Positions 24,259 through 33,286 of a stretch of 33,286 nucleotides of DNA are shown one piece after another; positions within the stretch are counted from its first letter, which is position 1; every line of letters begins with the position of its first letter. The position numbers and the translations under genes were made by a program. The notes under the pieces were generated by a model. It made no database searches, was not told the origin of the DNA, and worked only from the letters and a program-made list of their open reading frames with translations. The stretch lies in assembly GCA_034698045.1 (NCBI GenBank), contig JAQGAU010000243.1, forward strand, positions 1 through 33,286, in the 5' to 3' direction. This DNA comes from Paramacrobiotus richtersi. Its lineage: Eukaryota > Tardigrada > Eutardigrada > Parachela > Macrobiotidae.

Positions 24259-24510
24259 TTAGATGTTTTCGTGTTGTGCTGGGGAAAAGACGGCCAAGCT
24301 TACCGTATGACACAATACTGACATCACCTGATCCATGCGTGATAGGTTCATGTTTTGTTAGACGAGCGACATGCAATGAGCCGATCACGTATCGTACGTT
24401 CTTGTTCAGGAAACGTCAAGTGAAACACCTACTGTATATACTGGCTCACTGTTAATTTGAATGAACGAATTGTCCTCGCATTACCGTCGTCTTAGAAAAG
24501 CCATACAGAA

Positions 24511-25613
24511 ATGCAGTATTGTCAGCTAATTGCTTTAATCGGCTGCATATTTCGGGTTAAGTTTGGAAATGCGCTTTCTTTCCCCAGAATATCGTCTGGT
24601 AAGTTTGTCATACAAGAAAGTATTTGTACTACTTCGCGCTTTCAAAAGTGCGATTAGAGCCATGTCTGCGGTGTAAAGCAGCTCCTGCTGTGTTATGCTT
24701 GTTGCTGCTTTAAAACTATCAACCATATACAGAAGCGCTGGTTGGACCGGATGCTTGTACATATATTCTGTACTGTGCTTCTACAGGATGTTACAGCTCC
24801 CAGCTTCTGTCGTCATGGAAGTTCGTACGTTCGCGCAAAGAGATGTCTCGTCTGGTTTCAAATTGAATCTGAATTTTAATTTCTCTTGCAGTACGATACT
24901 TTAAGCCCGTTTCACTGCCCCGCTCCAGCTTTTTTGCGGCAAACCATGAGAGGAGGCCTTGTGAGTAAAAGTTAATTATTGCCGAATTCTCCATAGACAT
25001 AGCGTCTCCGATAAGGCAATAGCCCTTACTACAGTTCGATCTAAATAGTTTTCATTTGCCAACATGGCTTTTTCCTGTGAACTGGATGGTGTCGAATTCT
25101 CCATAGTTCAACCTAAATGTTTTTCATTGGCCAAACTGACTTTTCCTGTGAAATGGATGTTTTGTGCTTTGGATTACTTGTTTTGCAGCTGATAGCTTGT
25201 CACCGGTGCAAACCATTGGTAGAACTTATGGGCAATCGCCCGTTGGACCAGGAAATCGCGATACAGCCAAAAATAGTGATCATCCACCGGATGCCGCCAG
25301 TGCGAATCGGGACGAGATCGTGTCCAGTGACCGTGACAAAGTGGAACACGATAAAGAAGAGCAAGACGGCGTCCACATGCACGTACATATCGACCCTCAA
25401 CCTGAAACAATACCACACAGCCAGGAGCCACCGGCCAGCTATGATAAGCCAACCAGCCCACATAAGCCAACTACAGATATTCCCGTCTTAGGTATGTTTT
25501 GCTTCTTATTTGTTTTCTCTGTTCTTGTTATTGTTTTTGTTATTGATTGTTGCGGTAAGCGTAGTGACTGTATGTGCTGTCGGTCAGCGCCAACAGCGGA
25601 AAGCAGTGAGTAA
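24511..25613 (+). CDS. Single-pass membrane protein of unknown family, copy 1 (~193 aa)
   Basis: Three exons, 24511-24598, 24892-24960 and 25189-25613, all joined in phase 1. The predicted protein has a signal peptide (MQYCQLIALIGCIF...), a basic segment (VRYFKPVSLPRSSF), a hydrophilic acidic and histidine-bearing stalk, one membrane span near the end (about residues 149-168, FCFLFVFSVLVIVFVI) and a short Cys-rich cytoplasmic tail (CCGKRSDCMCCRS). Conserved blocks shared with copy 2 are GNRxTAxNS, VSSxRDKxExDKE, HMHV and an ETxPHS block. I know no family that fits. It stands directly upstream of an ionotropic-receptor-like gene in both duplicated units, so an accessory role for that channel is possible but unproven. 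An AATAAATAAATAAA run at 25849 would end the transcript. Confidence 0.75.
24982..25160. repeat. Degenerate direct repeat in an intron of the copy-1 membrane-protein gene
   Basis: The block CGAATTCTCCATAG occurs at about 24982 and again at 25093, and the following block (CTAAAT, TTTTCATTTGCCAA, TTTTCCTGTGAA, TGGATG) occurs at about 25040 and 25112. Copy 2 of the gene has only one version of this segment, so the repeat arose after the segmental duplication. Confidence 0.6.
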
Positions 25614-25848
25614 TGCAGAATCTTTCGGCCCCAGTATTGTATGAACCTCTGTTAAACCGCAGCAACATAGCAGACCGGAAAGTGTAGAGTGTATCAGTAC
25701 ATGTACAGTACAGTACATGCGAACCGTTTTAGTATTTTTTTACATAGAATGTTCAGTCTGGAAGTTATGTTTTCCGTTTATGTATTATCACGACGAAGGC
25801 AATAGCAGGCTATCAGTATTTGTACAGTAGCAATTACATTTTGTGACT

Positions 25849-25862
25849 AATAAATAAATAAA
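25849..25862 (+). promoter_or_regulatory. Overlapping polyadenylation signals of the copy-1 membrane-protein gene
   Basis: Three overlapping AATAAA hexamers lie about 240 bases after the stop codon. The copy-2 gene has an equivalent signal at 30397. Confidence 0.6.
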
Positions 25863-26110
25863 GTGCGCAACATGAACGCAATGTCTCGACACTACTGCAT
25901 GCGTAAAACAACGTCACAATCACAGAAGCGTCCGTTGATCCGTTGATTCAATAATAATCTGCTACAGCCGTAACAACGCAGTGGCACTGGACCAGTCAGT
26001 AGTTGTTTCTGCCATTTCGGCGCAGTTATTGCGATATCAGAGGCTGGTGGAGGAGCTCTTGTGTGCTTACTCTGCTTATTAAAAACTATCATATTATGTT
26101 TCACTTCTAG

Positions 26111-26344
26111 AGGCTCGTCTCTCTAAACGTTTCATATCGCATAACGTCTCTGGAGTTTGGATACAGCTTCATGTTTGGTAAGTATGTTTACCGTCAGACA
26201 ACATGCACGTCCGGTTTCAACATCCACACCCAGTACATTCATGCCCTGTTTGTGATTCAGCAACAGAAAGCTGTCGGAGATACGTTTGACCTTATATACA
26301 CCAGCTTCTTCTTACTGTTACGTGCTACATTCATTTTACTTTAG
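26111..26344 (+). other. Region with possible upstream exon(s) of the channel gene
   Basis: The frame upstream of 26345 is open to a good acceptor (TTTACTTTAG), so the channel gene probably has exons further upstream. A candidate starts after the acceptor at 26110 (CACTTCTAG) and ends at a perfect GTAAGT donor at 26178. The same frame also reads on as SFMFGKYVYRQTTCTSGFN to about 26270. Copy 2 keeps sequence similar to about 26228-26275. I cannot settle the exon limits. Confidence 0.35.
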
Positions 26345-28116
26345 GCGACGTGCCCGTTCGTTAGCGCTCGTAAAGCTGTTACTGACGGAATGAGTACAAT
26401 CGGATGTGAACCATTATACCAGATTTGCTCGCATCTGCCGTACGATCCTGATGTATCGACTCCAAACACGCTGATCGTTAGCATCAACGAAAACGCGCCA
26501 TACAGTCACCATTCACCATTTCGATCGCAATGCTTTTGTGGCGTATCTGTGACTATTTTGAACGATATAGCGACTAGATTTGGTCTCGGGTGAGTGTAAC
26601 TACAGTAACATATGTGGGCAACAAACATTTAACATTTTTTGTACGTTTTACATTCTGATTTAAGGCTTAGGATAACGGTATGATTACGATGCTGTTTAAA
26701 TGTTAACAGCATGGCGAAGCTAGCTCTTTGTACTATTGATGAAGTTAGGTTGATAAACCGAAATTTCTTATCAAGTCTTTAGGCGTAAATATGTTGCTAG
26801 CGTCTGGATTTCACAGGTTGATGCTACTACCAGATCGGCATCCCATTGAGTACAACACGTCACAGGGTGGAGCACCAGTCGATCTGGAAGAAGGTCGTGT
26901 GGACATCAGTGTGTGCCCTTTAAGCATGCTGGCATCTACCATGGCCAGATACGACATGATACCACTGTATTTCCTACGGACATACCATATCAGCATCCAC
27001 AAGCGTCATCTGAAAAACAACAATGGTGTATCCGTAATAAATGGAATATCTGGCAGTTTCGACCATAACGCTTGGATTGGTATTCTGAGCGTGTCGCTGT
27101 GTACGTTATGTGCACTATGGCTCGTAAATGCGGCCACTTATACTTATGCCAGGTCGCAGCGTAGCGTTGCTCGAAAGTGGCGATCGATATCATGGAAGAC
27201 GTCGATTCAAACATACTGGGATGTGATCTGTCTGGCGCTAGGTCAAGGTAAAACAAACTGCACAATAGTGGTTTTACACTGGTTTAGCAAGGAAGACAAG
27301 CAGCAGGTTATTTTTGTGCAGGCGAAATCGATCCAAGAAACATTACACCGCCGCGTAGCATATTCTTGCTGACGTGGCTTCCTTGGGTCCTCATCATCAG
27401 TACCATTGTTACGACATCCTTAACGGCCACGTTAAGCGTATCTGCTGTCGAGCTTCCTTTCACTTCAATGAGTACCTTCTTATCATCCGATTTCCGCCTC
27501 TTAGCGCAAGCATCGGAGTTAAAGGGACTGGAGAGCAGAGGCCTTCAGTTTCAGAACAAGGCCATCATGGTAGAAACCAATAACAAGGATGCCCCTCTGC
27601 GAAATATGGCTGCGGACACTCGGATACCAGACAAACTGGCCGTCATGTGTAAATTTGGCGACAGTCTCAGCTGCAGCGACAAAGGGTTAATTCCAGCCTT
27701 CGATTCGGGCCTGACCAACTGGATATCGGCGTTGCAGATGGAAAAGAACAGTTCGCTGACCAAAAACTTTACAATGAGGTGAGCACTCGCCATTGAGCAA
27801 ATACAGCACCGACGGATTACTCTGTTTGTTCTTCAGGACTCAGACGCTTCTACAAGGCGGCATTATCCAGCACTTGTTCGCTATCCACCGAATTCGGTCT
27901 TCCGAAAGCAAAGCTGCTAGTTACAGCTCGCTTTTGTCACCAAACAACCGTCAGTTCGAGAACGAAGGCTCTGCACAGGCTTTGGAGTGGCGCAAAGTGG
28001 CTGTAGTTTTTTATGTGGCATGCGATTTACTGGCCCTATCAGTGGTCGTGTTTGTCGTGGAATTGCTGGCGAAGAGCAGATTAGCGGCTTACGTCTGGTT
28101 TACAAAGCCGGTTTAG
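26345..28116 (+). CDS. Ionotropic-receptor-like ligand-gated channel (iGluR superfamily), 5' end incomplete
   Basis: Four exons, 26345-26589, 26817-27247, 27322-27778 and 27837-28116, give at least 470 residues; all phases agree. The order is that of an iGluR channel: S1 lobe (TLIVSINENAPYS, then GVSVTILNDIATRFG and VDISVCPLS), M1 (about 166-188, NAWIGILSVSLCTLC), re-entrant pore M2 (TYWDVICLALGQG), M3 (about 239-268, ending TTSLTATLSVSAVELPF in place of SYTANLAAFLT), S2 lobe, M4 (about 431-454). At the position of the glutamate-binding arginine of iGluRs I read threonine, as in many divergent ionotropic receptors (IRs), so the ligand is probably not glutamate. There is no signal peptide in the seen part; the first in-frame ATG (26390) is probably internal. 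It stands after the small membrane-protein gene in the duplicated unit. Confidence 0.82.
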
Positions 28117-28490
28117 AAATGCGTGATGTGTGTTAGAGTGTGCTTTAGAAATGTGAGTTGTACGTGCAGAACAGAAAAAACAGATTATTTCGATCAAAGA
28201 TATCATTCTCGCGGCGCAGGATCGTGTAGACTGACGGAACAAAGCGTCCATATTCATATTCATTGAATTACATTCAATTACGCACTGAACCTGACGATTT
28301 TTCCTGAACCATTTTAGCCAGGTGGTATGTTTTTAAAATTTTAAAATGAATTTCAACCACTTAAAAGTTCATTTTGAAAGTTCCGAAACCTGACTTCGGG
28401 CTGAACAGGTGAAGAAAGATACCACCGAATCCGTCCTGCATGGTTTGACCCGTAGTTTCGAATAGCAGTGCCTGGGTCAGTGTGCTTGGA

Positions 28491-29179
28491 GTCAGAGGCG
28501 GCGCAAGGCTCGGCCGAAGAAGGAGGCGTAGAAATTCGCCGCCCAGTCCAAAAAAAATCAAAAAGCGTTCAAAAGTTTGAAAAATTTTGAAAAAGCCTCC
28601 ACCACTGCCTCGCTCGCGCGCCTGTACTTGTCCACTGGTTATTACGAGCGATTGGCAGGCCTTCCTCTGATACGCACTACAGAAGCACCGTCATTATGGT
28701 GCCAGTGAACCATTCCCGGGCTGCAGCGGCCGTGTGTGCCGTAGAGTGTTATCACAGTGGAGGAGGACATCCTTGGCCGGATCGCCCGAGAGGCGGGATG
28801 AGTCTTTATGGATAATTGTGGGTATCACACTGTTAACTGTCATCTGAGCGGTCGTTTCGCTCCGTCGGCGCCAATATACAGGGTGCACACGCTCGGGCTG
28901 GTGGTTGGGCGGAAGTATGATTCCTCGTTGAGGCCGACACATTTCCGGATTGGTTTTGGTCTTGTTTCGTAGCCGATTGTCTGCTTTCCATGAATCACGA
29001 TAGCTTTTAGGTAATGGTAATGTCCACCCAGTTTTCTTAATTTTAAAGAAGTACGAGGTTATGATGATCACCGCAGATACCGTTGCCTCATCAAAACACA
29101 CCGTCTCAGAGAACAATACGGCAAAAAGGAAATTTACCACTGCCGTTTGCGCGTTCTGTGCACCGAAGTCAACATGTCC
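28491..29179. other. Spacer between the duplicated units
   Basis: Unique sequence between the two units. It starts with a GC-rich stretch (28496-28620) that contains GGCGGCG and CGCCGCC about 35 bases apart, able to pair. A 171-codon minus-strand open frame (28694-29209) contains one hydrophobic stretch followed by basic residues, but it has no recognised family and runs into the neighbouring unit. I do not call it a gene. Confidence 0.4.
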
Positions 29180-29461
29180 TAGACGTTTTGATGACGTGCA
29201 AGGGGGCAAAGACTTTCGGCCTTAACCGTATGATGTGATAATGACATCAACTGAGCCATGCATGTTAGATTCATAATAAACGACAGGTACCGCTGAAAGC
29301 GATAAGTTAACCACATTTTGCTGGCCAAGTGACGCGCGGAATCCGCTTTAGCTGCGAAAGAGCCAGCACGTGTACTTACTGCACGTAACCGACGATTTGT
29401 GTGATGCAGATTGACAATTGTCATCTCGTTGCCGTGTGTTTATTTCAGAGTCCGTACTGAA

Positions 29462-30236
29462 ATGCAGCATTATTTGCTAACTGCTGTATTTCTCACTAGG
29501 TTTGGCGCTGCACATTTCGCTTTCTTCCCAAAAATGCCATCTGGTAAGTGCGTCTACACCGGAGTGTTTTGTTATCGTTTCGACGGTTTCACGCTTCATT
29601 TGAATCTCATTTGGCAGTGCGAGTTTTTGAGCTAATTTCAATGCCACGCTCCAGGCTTTCTGGAATTCGCACAGGAAACTATGAGAGGATGCCCAGTGAG
29701 TACACACAAAGTGAATTCTGCCGGTACAGGATTAGCACGCCAGAACCCAACCTAAACTGTTTTCAATTAGCCACCATTGGCTTTGAAATGGATGGGCTAT
29801 AAAGCTTGGTGCCTTTTTTTTGCTTTAACTCCCCGATCTTGCAGACGTTAATGGAATCATAAACTTTTCGCCGGCCTCCCGCGTTGGAGTGGGAAACCGC
29901 GAGACAGCCATAAACAGTGCTAATCCAGCGGAGGCTGTCGGTTCGACTCAGGATGGGACCGTGTCCAGTGGCCGAGACAAAGCCGAGCCCGATAAGGAAG
30001 ACCACGAGATTGGCCACATGCATGTCGAGCAACAGGCTGAAACAACACCGCACAGCAAATATGCGGCTGATCCAGCTACTACGGTTCCCTGGGGTTGGAT
30101 TGTTCTGATTGTAATGTGTCCTGTTGTCATTTTGGCTATTGTTTATCGGTTTATTCGTAAATGTGTTATCCCTTACTGGTCAGAGCCAACCGCGGTAACT
30201 AGTGATGTAGTGCAGACAATTTCCAGCCCAGAGTAA
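29462..30236 (+). CDS. Single-pass membrane protein of unknown family, copy 2 (~183 aa)
   Basis: Three exons, 29462-29543, 29618-29695 and 29845-30236, with the same phase-1 junctions as copy 1. It has a signal peptide (MQHYLLTAVFLTRFGAAHF), the segment VRVFELISMPRSRLSG, an acidic stalk with GNRETAINS, VSSGRDKAEPDKED and HMHV, a membrane span near the end (GWIVLIVMCPVVILAIVY) and a short tail ending TISSPE. The stalk is conserved in spaced blocks, whereas the membrane span and tail differ freely in sequence but keep their character. That pattern suggests the extracellular part is under selection. Both splice structure and frame are intact although the channel gene next to it is broken. Confidence 0.75.
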
Positions 30237-30396
30237 TACGAAGCTCTGTGAAGCCGGAGCGAAACGCCACAGCGAAAGTTGTACAAAGCATGCGAAGTAT
30301 TGTACTATTTTCAATTACAACATTTGGTCCGAAACTCATAGTTTCGGTTTTACGGTCACGACAATGGCAAGAGCATGTTACCATTATTTGTATAGG

Positions 30397-30402
30397 AATA
30401 AA
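30397..30402 (+). promoter_or_regulatory. Polyadenylation signal of the copy-2 membrane-protein gene
   Basis: An AATAAA lies about 160 bases past the stop codon, corresponding to the signal cluster after copy 1. Confidence 0.5.
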
Positions 30403-30792
30403 TAATATGCAAACGATATATAGTGGGTATCGTGAACGTAATGCTTCACCGTTAATGTAGGCAACATAATGTTACGATTACAGGTGAACCCTCTGATCCA
30501 CTTACTTCAAGGTCTGTTGCAAATGTAACAAAGGTCAGTAAGGCTTTCTGTTGGTTCAGCGCTTTTATTATTGTTATATACGTTAGTACACCCAGTTTTC
30601 CTGTCCTGTTTGTGGCTCAGAGAAACTGCTAGAAGACAGAAGAAGACCAAGAACAAGAAGACAATCACGAAGACAGAAGGTTGTTATAAAACTTTTTATA
30701 TTGTATGCAGTCTCGCTCGCCGCAGATCGCTTCAGCAGATCCTGCTGCGCATAGAACAAATTCCAGCAGAGTGTACAACCTGATCCATTTAG

Positions 30793-31637
30793 GTGCGGCC
30801 TGCCAGTTACTTGGTACTGGTTAGTGATTACAAGGTTAAAGACGAAATGAGCGCCGTCGGATGTGATCCATTTGGCATTTGGCTAAAGTTGTACAACTGG
30901 TCACTACGATCCCGGAAATACCGCATTCTCGTACGCTGATCGTTAGCCATGCAGTTACCAATCCCCATCTGGGTCGCTATTTGAAGACACAGCGACTTGT
31001 TACGTATAGATTTATACGTATCCTTTATTAGTAAACACCGTGCTGGACATGGTATACGTGTGTCGGACTAGTTGGAACAGTACATAAAGATAGAGTCGCA
31101 GACAGCGCATTATATAGCTAGCATGTAGTCAAACATGTAGGTTAGAGGTAACATCTCGAGGATAACAATAGAGCGTAGATGTGAGTGCGTTGGCTTAGAT
31201 ATACATAAGAACGTTACACGGAGGTCACGCATCTAGCATGCTTGTAGCACATGCACTTAACAGACTAGTCTGGATCTCTGGCGAGTGTAACAGTAGTAGG
31301 GGCGACGGAGTTTTCTGCTTGCTCTTTCAGGACACAAACGCTTCTACAAGCGGGCGTCATCCAGCACTTGTTCGCTATCCACAGAATTCTGTCTTCCGAA
31401 AACAGAGCTGCTACCTATAGCTTTCGGCAGTCACCAGGCAAGTGTCAGTTCGAGAACGAAGGCTCTGCACAGGTTTCGATATGGCACAGAGTGGCTGTAG
31501 TTTTTTATGTGGCATTCGTTTTACTGCCAACATCAGTGATCGTCTTTTTCCTAGAATTGTTGACCGACATGCAGATACATATCTCATGGCATGTGTTGGT
31601 GTCTGACGATTCTGGCTGCTGCAGATTTAGCTGGTAA
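30793..31637 (+). pseudogene. Broken copy of the ionotropic-receptor-like gene
   Basis: Two remnants of the gene at 26345-28116 remain. The first (30793 to about 30990) keeps the acceptor (CATTTAG) and MSAVGCDPF, matching MSTIGCEPL, then shifts frame and recovers RTLIVSHAV, matching NTLIVSINE. The second (31331-31637) is the complete last exon with acceptor, the QFENEGSAQ motif and the M4 segment, followed by a changed C terminus. About 1.3 kb between them, coding for the rest of S1, M1, the pore, M3 and S2, is missing. It cannot make a channel. The last exon's intact frame suggests the deletion is fairly young or that a short product persists. Confidence 0.8.
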
Positions 31638-31842
31638 AACTTTGATATTAATTACGTGGAGGTTCTGTGTATTTTCAGAAATGTCAGAGAAACCACAGCA
31701 ACCGCGCACCGATGAGGTATGCGAAAGCATATTTCGAAATTGCAGGAACTTGACTTCGAGGTGAAAATGCGAAGAAATAAATCCGCTTGTCCGTTTTAAC
31801 CCGTAGTTTCAAAATCGTAGGACTTGGATCGGTGTGCTTGGA

Positions 31843-32400
31843 ATAATGCTGCTTACCGTCGGCATAGGTACTTGGGTTAGCGAATCTCTTTGCATACGTA
31901 TTGTCATACCTTCCAAAGGTTCCAGCGCGAGCGATTGCCAGCTGGCAGCTGTTAGCATGGAAGACGGCAAGCAGAGCATACTGGGAGGCTATCTGAGTAT
32001 TGCTAACATAAGGCAATGTAGAAGAATCTCACAAGAATTTGTTTGAAATGTATTTGGTCCTTGTTTTTCACAGTCACAGGCCATGTTCAGCGATCAAGTA
32101 CCCAGGTGCGCGCGTTAGGACTTTACGATTGTACCGCTTTTGATGTGCCCTAAGAACGTGGTTGTGCCATAATTCTGAACAAGCCACATTTACCATTCCG
32201 TAAATTTTAATTTTTTACATTCGTCGCTTTAAAGAAACGTGGGGTCTCATCACAGGTGGCATGGCACTGAGTACAGTACATACCGTAAATGGCAACGATA
32301 TTTAACACGCTCTTTGTGTCTTAAATCAGCCTTTATCTCAATAAATAACTCAAAAGAGCAGTACAAGGCGTTTGACAAGTTATTGTACTGGTGCTTGTTT
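31843..32400. other. Intergenic stretch
   Basis: No supported gene. Short open frames on both strands (for example 31834-32046 and 31684-32016) overlap antisense to each other and have no paralogue or domain. Confidence 0.4.
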
Positions 32401-32658
32401 TCACGTTAAGGTCATGAACTTGGTCATACGCAAAATGCTGGCGTAAGACGGGCTTTTCTTTCTCAGTTGGTTTGCTCCGTACAGCAGCTCCAGAAAGAAA
32501 CATCCCGCCGCGAGCAGCATCGAACCCAGACTTACATAGAAAACCTTGTCCACTCGACGCCATATCAGACTGACTGCGAAGCCTTCGCTGGCAAACTGCT
32601 GCTTCTGCTGTGAATACAGATAGTTCAGGGCAGCAGCTTTATCTTTATAGGCCTCCAC
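32401..32658 (-). CDS. Terminal exon of another ionotropic-receptor-like gene (partial)
   Basis: A minus-strand exon of 85 codons and a stop. It contains QFASEGFAVSLIWRRVDKV, which matches the QFENEGSAQALEWRKVAVV block before M4 of the channel gene at 26345, and then a hydrophobic M4-like segment (FYVSLGSMLLAAGCFFLELL). A good acceptor on the minus strand (CTACTAAAG) precedes GTGGAGGCC. The expected upstream exons would lie at higher coordinates, but nothing matching is seen to 33286. It may continue outside the window, across a long intron, or be a solitary remnant. Confidence 0.6.
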   Translation of the reverse strand: MEAYKDKAAALNYLYSQQKQQFASEGFAVSLIWRRVDKVFYVSLGSMLLAAGCFFLELLYGANQLRKKSPSYASILRMTKFMTLT

Positions 32659-32661
32659 CTT

Positions 32662-32802
32662 TAGTAGGAATAGGAATAAGGAATTAGGAACGGTAAGTAG
32701 GAAAGGAATGTGTTTTCTAGGAATACCTGTAGGAACACAACCTAGGAATAGGAACCGTAATCTAGGAATAGGAATGATTGGAGTGCAGAAGGAATAGGAA
32801 AG
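32662..32802. repeat. TAGGAA-type interspersed tandem repeat
   Basis: TAGGAA and GGAATA units occur about fifteen times in about 140 bases, some in perfect tandem (TAGGAATAGGAA), others spaced by short inserts. The block abuts the acceptor side of the orphan channel exon, so it lies in the presumed intron or at the break point. Confidence 0.75.
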
Positions 32803-33286
32803 GGGTTAACTGTCAGAATGTGGAACTCAGAAGTCGTTATAGTTTACGATTGTTCTACTGCAGGTGTATGCCGCAACACCTACAGATTTTACAAAGCAAA
32901 TTTAATGGTCTATTTAATTATACATAGTGCAGACTGTTACCACTATTTATTTCCAATGCTGCACGATGATTGCCTTGCTTCAGAAATGGTGCAGAGTTCT
33001 CATATTTTTTTGCAGTGCATAAAACAAAATTTGGCAACCAGTGCAAACAATAAAGCAGTACGAAACTACACCCAACGCAACACTGTGACATTGACAATCA
33101 ACTGTGGGGTCAAAATCAACGAAAAATCAACAAAGGCATAACGAAATAATGCGCATTTTCGCAGAATGCACATCTCTAACAAGAGAACCGACAACGAGGA
33201 CAATACGACCACGTTTTGCTTCCTATTTTCGACACGACTCTGTGAAACGCTCAAAGATGTCTTCGTCGACAGGATCCAGATCGCAG
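32803..33286. other. Right-hand end without a supported gene
   Basis: Open frames on both strands are short and have no recognised features. Upstream exons of the minus-strand channel gene were looked for here and not found. Confidence 0.35.

Larger units (their letters stand above)
24262..28490 (+). repeat. Segmental duplication, unit 1 (TM-protein gene plus channel gene)
   Basis: This unit matches 29180-31842 at several points: just right of the MITE (GATGTTTTCG against GACGTTTTGA and the following 90 bases), in all three exons of the small membrane-protein gene, in the AATAAA-bearing 3' region, upstream of the channel exon at 26345, in the last channel exon, and in a shared tail (CCCGTAGTTTC through GTGTGCTTGGA). 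Edges are approximate. Confidence 0.75.
29180..31842 (+). repeat. Segmental duplication, unit 2 (TM-protein gene plus broken channel gene)
   Basis: Second copy of the unit at 24262-28490, in the same orientation. It lacks the MITE at its left edge and has lost most of the channel gene, which accounts for its shorter length. The right limit, near 31842, is set by the last shared stretch (GTGTGCTTGGA). Confidence 0.75.

Noticed and set aside
28694..29209. 171-codon minus-strand frame with a hydrophobic stretch
   Set aside because: It runs into the duplicated unit, has no recognised family and no splice partners. Not enough to call a gene.
1..33286. tRNA, rRNA or CRISPR arrays
   Set aside because: I scanned for T-loop motifs, rRNA blocks and regularly spaced repeats and saw none; a tRNAscan-SE run would be decisive.

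Overview
The window is a eukaryotic nuclear segment: nearly every gene is split by short GT-AG introns (about 57 to 650 bases), there are TATA boxes and AATAAA signals, and there are no operons. The protein families (receptor guanylyl cyclases of the natriuretic-peptide-receptor type and ionotropic-receptor-like channels) point to an invertebrate animal. The compact introns and roughly 43-45% GC look to me like a tardigrade, but that assignment is an inference. I rebuilt exon structures by eye, using splice signals, reading phase and comparison between paralogues within the window.

Layout. (1) 1-3160: one small secreted or prohormone-like gene at 1290-1586 and otherwise no recognisable gene. 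(2) 3164-11558 (+): a receptor guanylyl cyclase locus (RGC-1). A complete 19-exon gene starts at 5136 and encodes about 1058 residues. Upstream, at 3164-4306, lies an additional two-exon set for the N-terminal half of the ligand-binding domain. It has the same exon-2 length and the same splice phase, so it could be a first-exon alternative to the resident pair. (3) 12328-15835 (-): two paralogous secreted proteins rich in Ser, Thr, Ala and acidic residues, each with a 49-base signal-peptide exon and a TATA box. (4) 18160-23574 (+): RGC-2, a full 20-exon paralogue of about 1106 residues whose cyclase phosphate-binding loop has diverged. (5) 23868-24258: a foldback MITE with a TTA duplication. 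(6) 24262-28490 and 29180-31842 (+): a tandem segmental duplication of a two-gene unit. Each unit has a small signal-peptide/stalk/single-membrane-span protein of no family I recognise, followed by an ionotropic-receptor-like channel gene. In the first unit the channel gene looks intact over its S1-M1-M2-M3-S2-M4 part. In the second only a broken S1 start and the last exon survive. (7) 32401-32658 (-): an orphan terminal exon of a third channel gene, next to a TAGGAA-rich repeat.

Together the region mixes two classes of cell-surface receptor with two secreted mucin-like proteins and a new membrane-protein family duplicated together with a channel gene. This would suit a chemosensory or peptide-signalling receptor cluster growing by local duplication. 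The strongest new leads are the possible alternative ligand-binding exon pair, the altered cyclase RGC-2, and the TM-protein/channel gene pair with its dated MITE insertion.
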